A DNA stretch of 64,000 nt from Amblyomma americanum (Eukaryota > Arthropoda > Arachnida > Ixodida > Ixodidae), in assembly GCF_052857255.1 (NCBI RefSeq), contig NC_135497.1:115016380-115080379 (forward strand), in the 5' to 3' direction. The notes beneath the pieces are model-generated. The model saw nothing but the letters and a program-made list of their open reading frames with translations. It searched no databases and was not told where the DNA came from. Positions within the stretch are counted from its first letter, which is position 1, and each line of letters opens with the position of its first letter. The translations under genes were made by a program, and so were the position numbers. Shown one piece after another: positions 34,737 to 47,600 of this stretch.

Positions 34737-35024
34737 TTACCTTGCCAGTGAAGTCACCATCAGCACAATGTCCTGCATCTTTACTTCACTCACTGCCAGT
34801 TTTATGTCTACACAGAACCTTTCAACCATCTTGTCATCATGACTGGATGTAGGTGTGTAAACCTGTACAGGCTTGAACTTGTGCCTCTTGTTAAGTCTAA
34901 TTACTGTAACTGCCACTCTCTTGGTAATGCTGAAAAATGTGACGCTGTTGCCAGCCATACCCGTATTAATCAGGAATATTATGCCTAATTCTTCCCTATA
35001 CGGCAAACTATGATAGTATAGCAA
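34737..35024 (-). pseudogene. APE-type endonuclease fragment of RTE copy 2
   Basis: The open frame reads ELGIIFLINTGMAGNSVTFF, RVAVTVIRLNKRHKFKPVQVYTPTS and HDDKMVERFCVDIKLAV, matching the RTE apurinic-type endonuclease around the YAPTSSHDDEEVE region. Upstream and downstream parts of the domain carry stops. Confidence 0.75.
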
Positions 35025-35419
35025 ATGCCCACTCTTTAACAGTGTATGTGCATCTGTCCTAAGCTAACTAAGCCCTGTGACATCCCATTCAATGCTAATC
35101 TAGTTCCTCAAACAGAACTGCTAAACTAGCCTCATTTGATAAGGTTCGTATGCTAAACATTGCTAAGCTCAGTCTCCCTGCTCAGACCCAGTGATATTTA
35201 TCCTCCACAGCATCACAAGTCTGACCTCCACCATGGTTAATTGCTCCGTAGCGACCAAGGGATTGAGCGCTGGGGGTTAATTGGTGTACCTATCCATATA
35301 TAGTAGGTGGCGGCCAAGTACTGCACCAAGGTTGCCAAAACCTGTTGTTGTGAGAGGGTGCACTATAGGCTATATTTGCCAGGATAAGACTGCACCCCAG
35401 GCCTGGTTATTCAATTCCA

Positions 35420-35510
35420 TCAACACTTGGATACTTTTTTTTTTCATCCGGTAAAGAACTTCGACGGCAGTGGGATTTGAACCATGGGCAGCTCGCGCCA
35501 TCATTGCATC
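35420..35510 (-). repeat. SINE fragment with tRNA B box
   Basis: The minus strand contains GGTTCAAATCCCACTGCC followed by a T-rich tail, similar in layout to the SINE at 32627. The A box is not clear. Confidence 0.4.
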
Positions 35511-35544
35511 ACAGAGATATATCATATAAACATGGAGACACAAA

Positions 35545-35765
35545 TTCCAGCTGGAAAAGCACTTTTCCAACTGAAGTAGCTTTAAATAGAATTTCCATTT
35601 CCACTTCCAGCTGGACGTGATATCCAGTTCGATAACCGAGCTGGAATAGTCATTTTCGAGCTGGGAGCAGAAAAAATTCGAGCTGGCGTTAAATTATTTG
35701 TAGCTGGAAGGGCACGATTTCTGGTTCCATAATCCAGCTGGAAATGGAAACACTTTCATCTGGCA
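35545..35765. repeat. Degenerate array of the palindrome TTCCAGCTGGAA
   Basis: At least seven variants of CCAGCTGGAA or GAGCTGG occur at irregular 20-60 bp spacing, starting and ending with the near-perfect form. No coding content. Confidence 0.6.
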
Positions 35766-35769
35766 TTAA

Positions 35770-38270
35770 CTTTGGGCCAAGTGAGGACAAGCACTGAACC
35801 AGCCAATCAACAAAGCAGCTGCTGCCACTGTATCCAAGCCTATAAAGCAAAGGCTTGATTCTGACAGGACTGTCATTTGCACTTCATCAAGAACCCATAA
35901 CTCAAAACACAGCCATGCTGCATTAGTGCATAGGATGGCTTTTTGGCTGTACTACAATGCACACGTTATTATGCAATCCTCTCTGCCACACAGACATAGA
36001 AAACTATAGTTCGCCATGCTTGTCACATGAGTCAGCTTTGCAGCTCACTGTACAAAAAGGGTGGTTTGCTACAGGTCAGAAGTGTGATGTAGAATGGTGT
36101 GAACCACCTGCAAAAGCGTACTGCACGCTTTTGCAAGAAGATGCATTTTGCACCCCAGCTCATTTCCTACTTCAATAAATATATCTTTAATAGCAACAAA
36201 GTATTAACCAGGGCAGTATTATTTAAAGTAAGCTTAGTGCTTAGCTCGTTTGATAATTATGAAGAATTAAGCCTAACGATAAGGCTTGCCCAGGTGACAT
36301 CAGTCACCCACTAGACATCAAATGGGTAGAGGGCAGCTGAAAATGTGTTCAGTTCTGCCCCCATAATCAGTTAAGCACTGCAATTTTTTGAAATTGTTAG
36401 TAAATTACAGGTCTCACACATCTCACACAAACTTTTAAATTTGACTCAAGTGCTTGCAATGACCTTTTCTACTGATACCACATTCCTGGAAATGTCGTAT
36501 CTGGAAAACACTGGAAAACTCAACTGCACTCAAGCCTTTTTTATGGGTCATTGGATTTATCTCTAGGCTGTTTGCCCAGGATTAGCATGCAGACACACTT
36601 ATTCGTGTGGACTGAACTCTTATTGCCGCAGTTGAAAAATGGAGCCCAATAACATCGTTACATCTCGTCACCTGCCTGCTTCATCGCATGGTTGCCAGTG
36701 GCTTCATTGTAGGGGCAAGTTCTTTTTTTCATGCAGAATGGCTGTATCTGTAAAGGTGGTGGTACCAATTCTTGGCCGCATAATGCAGACAGGTGGCAAA
36801 TAAAGCTATAATACTACAACCATCCCTATTATATCTTAGGTGGCGCAAAAACTTAGTAGAGCGGTAGCAAGCAGGAAACATTGCTCCCTGGTGTACAGAA
36901 GTTGATATTTTGGGCTAGTTTCTTGACGTATTCAGCATCAAAACAAAAACCACACTACCTGACATCGTCCCAAGGCTCATTTTAACTACTAGCATTAAAA
37001 AAATTTATCGCGACAACCAAAAAATGACAAAACCAAGGTGGTTTGCAAGACGAACCGGATATCGGGGAGTTTTTCATGCTCGCTAAGAAAAGTTACACAC
37101 TGTGTTCCTCAATCCTGCACCAAAATTCACCGTTTCGAGTAGAGCTACAAATTACTTCGTCTAACAAGTCGGAAAGTTCATTGGTAACATTGAAATAGCA
37201 TGCAATATCCATGGGTCACTGGTGATGCAAGCTCAATGGGCAAGGTACGGAAAGAGTCAAGTCCTGAACCTGCCCATGGGCGGGCTATAAGGAACACCAC
37301 AGAGGAGGGCTCCAAAATAATTTCAACCACCTGGGGTTCTTTAATGTGTGTAGACATCATACAGTACACGGGCACTCTTCATGTTTCACATTCATCGAAA
37401 CGCGGCTTCAGCGACCAGGGTTGAAACCGGGTCCTCTGTCTGGCTCTATAGTCAAGCACCCTAACCACTCAGCCACCACAGCAGGTGCAGATCACAGTTG
37501 TCTAGAGCGCTCAGGCAGTGTGCTGTAGAGCAAGTGAAGTGAAATCTTTTTGCAGCTGCTTTGCTAGCGGTAAGGCACTGCTGCCTGCGTGGTTCACGTG
37601 TCTATTCGAGAGCTCTCCAGCGCAAGCATTATCAGTGAAAGTCAATACGTGCTTTAGAATTTCGCTTTATTTCCTCCGGACTGCACTTCTCAAGCACTCT
37701 AGACAAGTCTGATCGGCTCTGTACTTCTCTACATACTACAGCTGATGATATAATCTTCCATCCTCAATAATCTCCTTCCATCTACTGGGAATGTGGTTGC
37801 TCAATTCCACATAGCTGTTGCTAAAATGGCATTTTTGCCATACCCTGATGCTGCATTCCATTTGGAACCTAAGCTGACTAATGCCAAAACCTAAAGGCTA
37901 AAAGGTATTTGCTTTTCCAATCTTACTACCTGTCTGCAGGCAGAACGTGCAGGCTAAAGCACGCAAAAGCTGCGAACTACCCGCAGGCAAAAGCTGTGAA
38001 CTGGAGATGCACAGTGGCAAGCAAGCAAGTGAGAGGTTTGCAAATGACCAAGATCATCACAGCAAAGCGAGCATGGCAAAATATGCAAGAAGCGGATGCC
38101 GACCAGAAGTGAACAGCATGCATGTCACAAGATGCACTGTCTCTACTGGCCAGAACTACTTGCTGGCTAGAGCACAAATCTTGCAAGAAAGGGCTGAGCA
38201 GTGCCTAGCTACATGCCTAAATTAGTTCTCAGGATTTGACAAAGACCATATCAGAAGTCCTTACTCTGTC
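35770..38270. other. Intergenic, only a SINE seen
   Basis: I find no conserved coding sequence between the RTE remnant and the last FAM120 exon apart from the SINE at 37236-37485. Confidence 0.4.
37236..37485 (-). repeat. tRNA-derived SINE, diverged copy
   Basis: Same family as 10390-10705: the tRNA head is at the right (agcaccctaaccactcagcc), with ccacctggggttctttaatg in the body. It is shorter and more diverged. Confidence 0.7.
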
Positions 38271-38275
38271 GCACC

Positions 38276-38620
38276 TCACTTAAAAACGCATCTGTCAAGA
38301 GAAAGAAGAAAACAGGAGCGAAGCTGCAACTTAGAGGTACATGTGGAAGCAGTACTGTTCCAAGCTGCATAACCTAGAGCATAAAAAAGATGTTGAGCAC
38401 TTGCATTTTTCTCCAGCAGCGATGCTGCTGAGACTGCTGAATCTTCATGGCAAAGTTCTTGAGCAAGCACATGGAACAACTTCCCACAGAAGATCATCCA
38501 TGGAGCTGCATCTTGCAGGCAGAATGGTCCTCCGCAGGCACTAAGGACCATTGTTATGGTTTGAAGTCCTATCATGAAATATGTGGAAATGCTGACCAGG
38601 TGCGGATCAATCTCATTGTC
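38276..38620 (-). CDS. FAM120B: FAM120B last recognisable exon
   Basis: The acceptor reads attcag on the minus strand above 38620. It encodes DNEIDPHLVSISTYFMIGL, TMVLSACGG and DAAPWMIFCGKLFHVL, matching the human NSACGF...MPWNVFDGKLFH segment. Reading through reaches a stop at 38276-38278. Alternatively a donor near 38385 (ctag-gttatg) could lead to a further exon I did not find. The true C-terminus is therefore uncertain. Confidence 0.82.
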   Translation of the reverse strand, partial: DNEIDPHLVSISTYFMIGLQTITMVLSACGGPFCLQDAAPWMIFCGKLFHVLAQELCHEDSAVSAASLLEKNASAQHLFYALGYAAWNSTASTCTSKLQLRSCFLLSLDRCVFK

Positions 38621-41600
38621 CTGAATTGCAAGAAACAAACAAGGATCACTTATGGCACACAGGAAGCATGGTGACCTACGTGTGACAGAGCAATATTAAG
38701 TCAGCAAGCACTGGACTCAACAAGTAGCAGTGCATATGCCTATTTATGATGTGGACTAGACCATTGTTACGGTTGAAGTCCTATCATGAAGCATGTGAAG
38801 CACCGTGAAGCATATGAAAATATGCAATTATGATAAAGAAAGCATTTAACAACAGCACACCGGTATCATAATGACACAAAAGAGCCATTATATTACAAAA
38901 AGCATACAAGCTGTAAAGCTTGCTTTAAAATTGCTTGCAGTGCATCCAAGGGACACTAAACAGGCTGGAACTTTTCCCCTCTTTGCATTTTTCAATAAAT
39001 GTGGCAAACCTCTTATGGACAAAGTTTTCACTTCACTTCACCCTGCCTCCCCAGCAGGACAACTCAGCTCATGCTCCTATGAAATGTTTGTTTCTTTGCC
39101 AATGGCTGCCGCATTTTAAAAGTACCGTTGCTGCAGGTTTACAGCAATAGCTGTTTAGGTGAACGTTCCCAGCGAATGTGTTTATTGTCAAAGAGCGCAA
39201 AGAAAAGAAAGAAGACAGTGCAGAGACAAGAAAGGGTGAGAGCCGGCACAAGTAAGGAAGTGAACAAAGCAAAAGAGTGCAGAGTAAGTGAGCAGGGCAC
39301 TGTGCCACACATTGAAAACAGAGCGTTGATGTAAACAGCCAATCTCAGCGCAGCACTCATGGCGCTGCGCTGACTTTATGTCAGCTGCATGGACATTCCA
39401 AAGCTGGGCAGAAGCTCGGGCCAAGGATGCTGCACGAAAGCAAGCTGCCCAAATCAAATCAAATCAAATCAGTTTATTGAAAAAAAGATGCATAGGTAAG
39501 ATGTACATAAATTGATTATTACAGAAGGAGGTCCCAAAGTGGAAACTGTCAGGGGGACCTCCTGTAATTAATTGCATATTTGACGTAGGATAAATATATG
39601 GCAGATAGCAATTACATAGCGGAACACAGGTGCAATGAAAAGTAAGATCTGAAATAACAGTTTAGTCATGCTAAATTTTAAAAACACATTTTGCAAACAC
39701 AAAAAGAGAACATAGAACAAGCACTCAGGCAATAGAAGTCGTACACAATACTAACAGGTTTCACTGGCGTGGCAATTGAAGGCAATTATGCAGTACATAG
39801 TTTTTCAAGTTTTTATGGAATTGTGCTTCGGTGCGGAATGATTTGATGGTTGCGGGTAGAGAGTTCCAGACAGTGATTGCTGAAAATAAAGCGGACTGTT
39901 TGCCATAATTAGTTTTGACATTCGGAAGCAAAAGATTATGTTGTTGAGCGAATCTAGTATTATTAACGTTACACAAACAGGAACCTTTAAATATAGGGAG
40001 AGTAGTGCTATTGTGACGGGCGCGATAAATTAATAAACCTAGTTTCAGTTGGAGTGAACAAAGGAGAGGTAAGATATTGAGCCGGCGGTAAAGGGGAGCA
40101 CTGGATGCGGTGTATGAGCTGAATGTCATTATTCTAACAGATTGGTTTTGAAGACGACACAAAGAAGAAAGATGGGTATAGTACGTGTTGCAAGCATGAG
40201 GAGGCTGCAGCAGCATTACCACTAGCTGCATAATCATTAATCACATTGGTATCTAGGCAAGATCATTTCATCGCCCTAGCAACTTTCTCTGCATAATCAT
40301 TATCGTAGAAAAGATAATGCTGACTGTCCGCATTACCACCAGTGTAATCGACATTCCATTTTTTTTACATTCCTATGTACATGAACACTAATATACCAGT
40401 CTCAGTTGGTCCAGATATCATGCTATAGTCAGATACAACTTAAGAACAAAGCGAATTTTCCTCGACAAAGGACCCTCTTTCAGCCAATGATGTCGGCGAA
40501 TTCTCATGAATCTGCTAGCATGACAATGCAAGGAGCAAAGTGACAATGCACGGAGGGGACTATCAGCTTTCATCAGCCACTCTCTGCATTGTCGTGCTTG
40601 CAGGTGCATGAGAATCGGCCAACACCATTGGCTGGAAGGGGGCCCTTTGACGGGGAAAAGCCGCTTTGTTCTTGAGTTGTATCCAACTATAGTAAGTATA
40701 CAATGGTGACACTTCGAGACAGCTTTTCTCTATCAGTTACTTTTGCAACATCTGCATTCAATGGTCTGATATCTAGGAAGGGCATGACTGAATGGGGAAA
40801 ACAAGGGCTAATCACAAAACCAATAAGCGGTTAAGAGTTTGATTTATGAATAGGAGACCTTCGCTCCTCCAAGAATGAGCAGTGCCATTCTGTATATTGT
40901 CAAGTAGTCAACTGCACAAGCAGTGCTAAAAGAAGTAGCGCACGGCTACAGTGCTTGTTGTAACGAGTCATTCCAACAGGTTTTAGTTTCCAAGATTATC
41001 TTGACCCATTCTATGTCAGTTTATGCAAGGATGACATCACCTCCTTTGAAAAAGTCAAAATAATAAGATATGGGGATTTTTAAACCATTTAACATTTTCC
41101 TATATGAGGAAAATTTCTTCCTTTCAACTTTATGGGCAAATATAAGATAATTTAAACTAGGTGTAGAGGATGCACATATAATCCACACGAAGCTCCTCCG
41201 TGCGAAGGAGGCACCTCTGTGAAACAGGCCATGCTGACCACCAGTGCGTGTATATCGTTACCTACCGCTATGGTGTCAGCTCACTCCTAGGCGTGCGCTC
41301 CTAGGCACAACCATTTCACAGACCTTATTCGGATAAACAAAGGCACTTGTGTTACAGTTGCTGGCCTGGCTGGTCACCCCTCACGGCCCATGCTAAACAT
41401 TTCAGAAACTCATTGATCAGTCCATTGCAACTACTACCAGTTATGTTAAATATGTAAAGAAAAGATTTTCAGTTTCATTTTCAGGAACTTATGGCACTGG
41501 ACATGGTTTATTCAAAGTGAGCACACCCAAAGCATGCCATTTACTGCACACACGGGCAGCTGGACAAAAATCCCCAAGCAGCATGATCGACTACAGCAGT

Positions 41601-44600
41601 CAGCAGAAGCTGGAACTGCACAAATTTCTACATACCCTGGTTTGGCCACCTTGTGCACATTAATGTGCATGTGCCTTGTAATTTTGGCACGTGCAAAAGA
41701 GGCAAAAACACAAAATTACTACAGCGTTTTGGATAATGTCAGGACTGGCAGGTGGCAATGCCAGTACTGCTCCACTGTTTGTAAATAAGCAATGCTGCAG
41801 CCGAAGTATATCCCCCCTCACACCCGTCAAAATCTTACAGAAGGCAACTCTGCAAAGAAATTTGATTTCTTTGAATCAAAGGTGTATTGTTCATGATTTA
41901 ATGATGCACTGCGTAATTCCTACAATCACAGTTAGGCTCTATATATTTTTTCAAGAATGCATGGAAAGACGGCAAATAAATTAAATTTTTTACCAGTATT
42001 ACTTTCCATATTGACTGTGGGTGTACAAATGTGTATGACAAAAAGTGCTCAAGACACGTTCAAGCAAGAGCTTTCAGGTGCGACAGTTATTCTCACTATT
42101 ACTGCGAGAATAAATCCCACATAAATCTATTACCTAGATAAATCTATTACTTAGATTTATGTGGGGAGGGTGTAATCCCTCTCAAGCAAGAAATTTTACG
42201 TAACAAAAACATGCTGAACCCTATAAAAAGGCACGAAATGGATGATTCAATTGGGACCACCCCCTCTGAAAGTGATCCGTAAATCCACCCCTGCTGGCAC
42301 AATAAACAGACTGGTTGTTGTTTCCTTTCCATTCTTATCTTATGGATCACTTAGTTTTAACACACCAAGTATTACGTGCTCATTTTTCATTTTTTAGTGT
42401 GCAGCACTTCTAGCCACTCTCTCTTTCTCGCCGAACTTGAAGCACAAAAGAGAAGGTGGCGACGCACGCATCGCGCAGCGCAATGAGGAGGTGGAGTGGC
42501 CACACAGCTGCAGCCAATGACAGAGTGGCGCGTATCACAGTTGCAGCTGTCGTGGCCGTCACTGGGATGCGTTGTACAAATGTGTGTTATCCGGACTGAG
42601 CTAGTTGCTGCCCTCAACTTCGGCCTCTCCCCCCTCATTGAGTCAGTCACCCTTCAGCCTTCACAGACAGTAGATGTGTACGCATGGTGCTCCTTAGACC
42701 TCGGTTCTGCGCTGCTCGTTGCATCCTGAAGCAGTCTGCTCACCTCCATGCCTTATCGGGCACTCGCCTTCAAGCGCACTTCCTTCCTCTTCGATTGCCC
42801 TTCTTAAATCTGGGGGACCTTCATTCACTGCCCTAGATGTGGCGATGCTGAAACTCTAGAGCATCGGCTTTGCTTATGCCTTGCATTCTCCTCACATCTC
42901 TCTTTCTGTCCACTCCTTGCTCATTCTTTCTCTACACCTTATAATCCTACTTTTAATACCAAACCAAAATAAAGCATAACAAAGTGTAAAAATGTTTAGC
43001 AGGAGTAAGCAGTGCCAGTGCACCTACTGCACATTTGATTAACTTCGTAAATCGGCTATCTCATCCCTTTTCATTTTTTATTTTCCTAATAGCGGTCGCA
43101 GAAGTCTAACATCCTCATCCTGCATTTGGCAGAATGCACCTAAATATATCTGTTTCCCTTACCTGCATCTCACTTTTGTAGTTTTATGCAGTGCAACACT
43201 AGTGCACTAACTGTAAGTTAAGCTTAACAGCTTGAGCTTGCCTAGCAGCTTATACACACCTCTGACACAATCTGGAAACCCCTTAACTGCAGCAATTTTC
43301 CACATGTGAAAAACTCACCGGGATTTCCTGTGATAGAAGTTTGTGCTTGTCTTGTTCAGGAAGTATGCGCTGTAAAACAAATGCAGACACTTCACGTTCC
43401 TCCAGAACTCCAGCCATGAACATTACATTCAGCGTAGAAACCAGGACTGCATCAGCCGGATCCAGTGACATGAGTTCATCAAGATGAAGTTGCATGCCGA
43501 GACATCCACAAAAAAGTTGCCAGTGCGCATTGATCATTCCTGGCTCTTGAGACCACAGACGATAAAGAGGCGGGACTTCACCTAGCAAAGAAACAGCAAC
43601 GGTTGGCATTAATCGCACAGCGTAATGGCAGAACACAACATGAAGAGTGTTCCAGAGTGAGACACAATTGCTACATGAAACAGTGCTAAAGACATTTAGC
43701 ATTTTCAACACACAAAGGAGTTGTCAGCATGCAGTTCTACAGTATTGTGAGCACTTTTCGTGAACTTCACCCACATCTGTGATTATCCATCATCACCCTT
43801 TGCTTCACGTGAACTTCATCCTCTTTTGTGAATGATCATTACAACGCTCGTTCGTGAGTTCGATCTTCGACACCATTATTGGCAGTGCCAGTAAAGCTTG
43901 GTCACCCAGCTTACAAGTGGTGGAGGTGCTGTTGATCCCTGTACGGCTCAATTGACACCCTGCAGCTACACTCTGGTCGAATCCTGCTCAGCCAATCAGC
44001 CAGGATGGAACATCTCGATCAAAATCCCCGTTCGGGTTGCCGTGCCTGCTTCCTCCCTAAATGGTGTGCTTCCTTCCGGACCCGAGGCTTCTACTGGCCC
44101 TGCCCACACACACGCGTCCAATGGTACGCTGTCAGGTCAGCCTACCTGGATTATTACCACCCGGCAGCGCGATCCTCCCATTTTTCCTGGCCTCCCCGGC
44201 CACGACGTTGAGCACCGGCTGGAGCAGTATGAATATGCTAGCGCCTACAACTGTTGGGATGCTTCGACCAAACATTTGAATGTCCAATTCTTCTTGAGCC
44301 ATGTAGCCAAGACCTGGTTCGTCGACCATTGGGCCGCCATTCCTGACTGGCCCCAGTTTACCACTCAGCTTCGTCAGATCTTTGAAACGGTGACCACCGG
44401 CCCTGCTGCTTACGAAAAAAAATTAGACGCCCGTGTGCAGCTTCCCGGGGAGAGTTACATGTGTCGTACATTGAGCACGTCCTGGCCCTTTGCCAGTGTG
44501 TTAACACTGTCATGCCTGAAGCCGACCGGGTCCACCATGTTCTAAACAAAATAGCCCCCTCCCCCCCCTTGCCTTAAGCACTCTCGCCACTCAACACCCC

Positions 44601-47600
44601 TCATCTGTTGTGGACATTCATACCACCTGTCAGCACTTAGATGACCTCCAGTCACACCGCCTCCCGGACACCTGGGACCATCGTTTTCCCACAGACGCTG
44701 ACTCTGTGCACTGATTAGATCGATCATCCGCAAAGAACTGAAGAGCTATTACCCAGAAACTGTTCCCTCTGCTTCCCACCCTGCCAGTTATTCAATTTGC
44801 ATGCCGTAGTCAAGGAGGAACTCGCTTCTGTAGTGCCAAGCAACCGTTACATACCTACGTATGCTGAGGTTGCTGCTCCCCCTATGCAGCCTTCGAGCTC
44901 CAGTCCTCCGCAGCCTAACATAGCCGCCGTATCGCATCACGCATCTGCTCCTGTCTCCGTCCCGCCTCCTCTTACTCCGTGGCGTTCCCGTTCACAGCGT
45001 CTCGAAGAAGTTTTAATTGCAATCTCCAAGCCGGCCTCTAGCTCAATACGAAGAAATGTCGGTTTGCCTCAAAATCCATCAAAGTCCTTGGGAGTATCGT
45101 CAGCAGAGATGGTATTAGGCTTGATCCCGACAAAATTGCTGCTATTGTGCATTTTTCCCGGCCATCCTGCCTTAAAGATTTGCATAGTTTCCTCAGACTA
45201 GCGTCTTATTTTCGCCACTTCATCCATAATTTTGCTTCTACTGCATCCCCTCTACATCGGCTGCTTTCTACCGGCATGCCGTTTGACTGGACTCCCGACT
45301 GCGCAACTGCTTTTCAGAAGCTGAAGCGAATTCTGACATCAGATCAGGTTCTGTGCCATTTTTATGAAACTTTGCCAACCATTTTGCACACTGATGCTAG
45401 TGGCTGCGGCATCGGCGCCGTGCTTCTCCAACAAGATTCAGCCAGCGAAAGGATTGTCGCTTATGCCAGCCGCTCGCTGAATCCGGCTGAGCAGAACTAC
45501 CCTATAACAGAACAAGAGTGCCCTGCAGTTGTTTGGGCTGTTAAAAAATTTTGCCCTTACCTTTACAGTCGGCATTTCGCGGTAGTCATTAATCACCACG
45601 CTTTGTGCTGGTTCTCATCCCTGAAAAATTTAACTGGCCGGCTTGGACACTGGATTCTACGACTTCAAGAATTTCAGTTCACATAGACTTACAAATCTGG
45701 CAAGAAGCAGCTCGACGCCGATGCCCTTTCTCGTTGCTCCCTTGTCGCACTGTGACCTAGTAATTCTCTGAGTACTTGCATGCCCGCACGTGCAAATGAT
45801 TTGCCCATCCAGGATGTGAATACCGCGTCGAGTGCTGCCTTTCCGACATCCAGCATGATCTGGCTTCCGCCCAGCAATCGGACTCGTACTGTCGCATGCT
45901 GATAGATCGACTCAACGGTACTTTGCTAACTCCGAATTCTCGATTGCGACGCCAACTTACGAAATTTAAAATGCAGGGCAGGCTGCTTTATTGGCATAAC
46001 CACAACCGTTTCAGTGAACTGTGGTGTCAGTTCCCCGTTCTCTTCACCACCAGATCTTGCATGCCTTCCACAACGATCCCACCGCTGGTCACCTTAGCTA
46101 CCATAAGACTTACGACAGAATCAAGAGCCGCTTTTTCTGGCCCGGTCTCTCCACAAGTGTTGCCAAGTACGTTGCCTCTTGTGTGCCATGCCAACGCCGT
46201 AAACTATCCTATCACCTCCAGTGGACCTATTTCAACTTCTTCCCTGCCCTTTTACACCTTTCGAAGTTGTAGGCATTGACCTATAGGACCCTTTACTGTT
46301 GACCGCGGCGGGAAATCACTGGATCATCATAGCTGTGGACCATCTCGCCCGGTATGCCGAAACCGCAGCTATACCGTCTGGTTCCGCTGCAGAGATAGGA
46401 AGCTTTTTTCTGCGAGACATTATTCTGCGCCACGGAGCTCCTCGTGTCCTCCTGTCCGATCGCGGCAAGTCTTTCCTCAGTGCGATCATGGCCCAAGTTC
46501 TTCACGCCGCCAACACTGTTCACAAGACAACCTCCGACTACCATCCGCAAACAAATGGTCTCACCGAACGCTTTCAGTAAACCCTGTCCAATATGCTATC
46601 CATATACATTGGCTTTCATCACAGTAACCGAGATCGCTTGCTTCCTTTTGTCACCTTCGCATACAATATTGCAGTTCACTGCACGATCTGCTACTCTCCA
46701 TTTTTTTTGGTTTATGGTCAGTCCCCTACATTCATCCTGGAAGCAACCTTCTTCTCTGCACCTGTTCTCTCTGCCCCACCCTCCTATGAACAATTCAATT
46801 CACATATTGCCCACTGTTGCGAACTTGCCAGACTCAACACAGAGGCCGCACAGACTGCGCAGAAAAGCAGCTACGACTCCTCTCACCGTGTGGTGTCATT
46901 CAATCCCGATGATGAAGTCTTGCTCTGGACGCCTACCCGCACACCAGGCTTGTGTGACAAACTTTTCAGTTGGTTCATCGGCCCATAAACGGTGCTCGAA
47001 CAAACTTCACCAGCGAACTATCGCATAGTCCCAGCGTCTCCTGTCAATGACCGTCGCTGTCGTGGCACTGAGATTGTGCACGTGTCTCGGCTCAAGCCCT
47101 TCACCCGTCATCCTTTCTCCCTTTAAATCCTGCGACCAGGATGGCTGCTTTCGTCGCGGGGGGAGTGTGAGCACTTATTTGTGATTATCCATCATTACCC
47201 TTCGCTTCATGTAACATCCTCTTTTGTGAATGATCACCAACGCTCGTTCGTGGGTTCGATCTTCGACGCCATTATTGGCAGTGCCAACAAAGCTCGGTCA
47301 CCCAGCTTACAATATACACTGCTATGTAATGAATTCTTGAGTGGCATGGGGTTTAAAGGACTGTAGACACCTAATTTTATTGCGCATTTTCTTCTGTCAA
47401 ATGATACGTTAGACATTAGAATACATGAATTACCAGGTGGTATTTGCCTAAAACTGCTAAATAAGTTATAATTGAATTTCTTCTTTTATCCTGTTTCGGT
47501 TTCATCGACCGAACGATGACTATGACGACAAGCTGATGTTTTGGTCACTTGATCCACTGCAAAAACTAATATAATAGTTAATATGTAGTTTTAATTCACT

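Larger units (their letters stand above)
28556..35370 (-). pseudogene. RTE-clade retrotransposon copy 2, split by at least three insertions
   Basis: Minus-strand pieces align in order with an RTE element. These are the 3' tail and RT carboxyl end (28556-28872, continuing at 30345-30553), the RT middle (31386-about 32280), and the 5' half with the endonuclease (about 33930-35370). Against copy 1 the junctions are exact: cctatccc-TTAA then resumes tgttacacctatc after the first insertion. The second break falls inside cattcttat. Many stops and frameshifts show it is old. The insertions are the TTAA element, an approximately 830-bp unit, and a 1.6-kb block with a SINE, hairpin and MITE. Confidence 0.8.
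43746..47311 (+). mobile_element. Ty3/Gypsy LTR retrotransposon, internally deleted, in a FAM120B intron
   Basis: LTRs 43746-43915 (170 bp) and 47166-47311 (146 bp) both begin TGTGAGCACTT and end CACCCAGCTTACA. A polypurine tract (gcggggggag) abuts the 3' LTR. Order inside is gag, then the RT connection, RNase H, and integrase. Protease, the gag zinc knuckle and the catalytic part of RT are missing, and several stops interrupt the rest, so it cannot move by itself. It is antisense to FAM120B. The immediate flanks agtat and atat(a) suggest a short diverged target duplication. LTR divergence (indels plus several substitutions) points to an old insertion. Confidence 0.9.
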
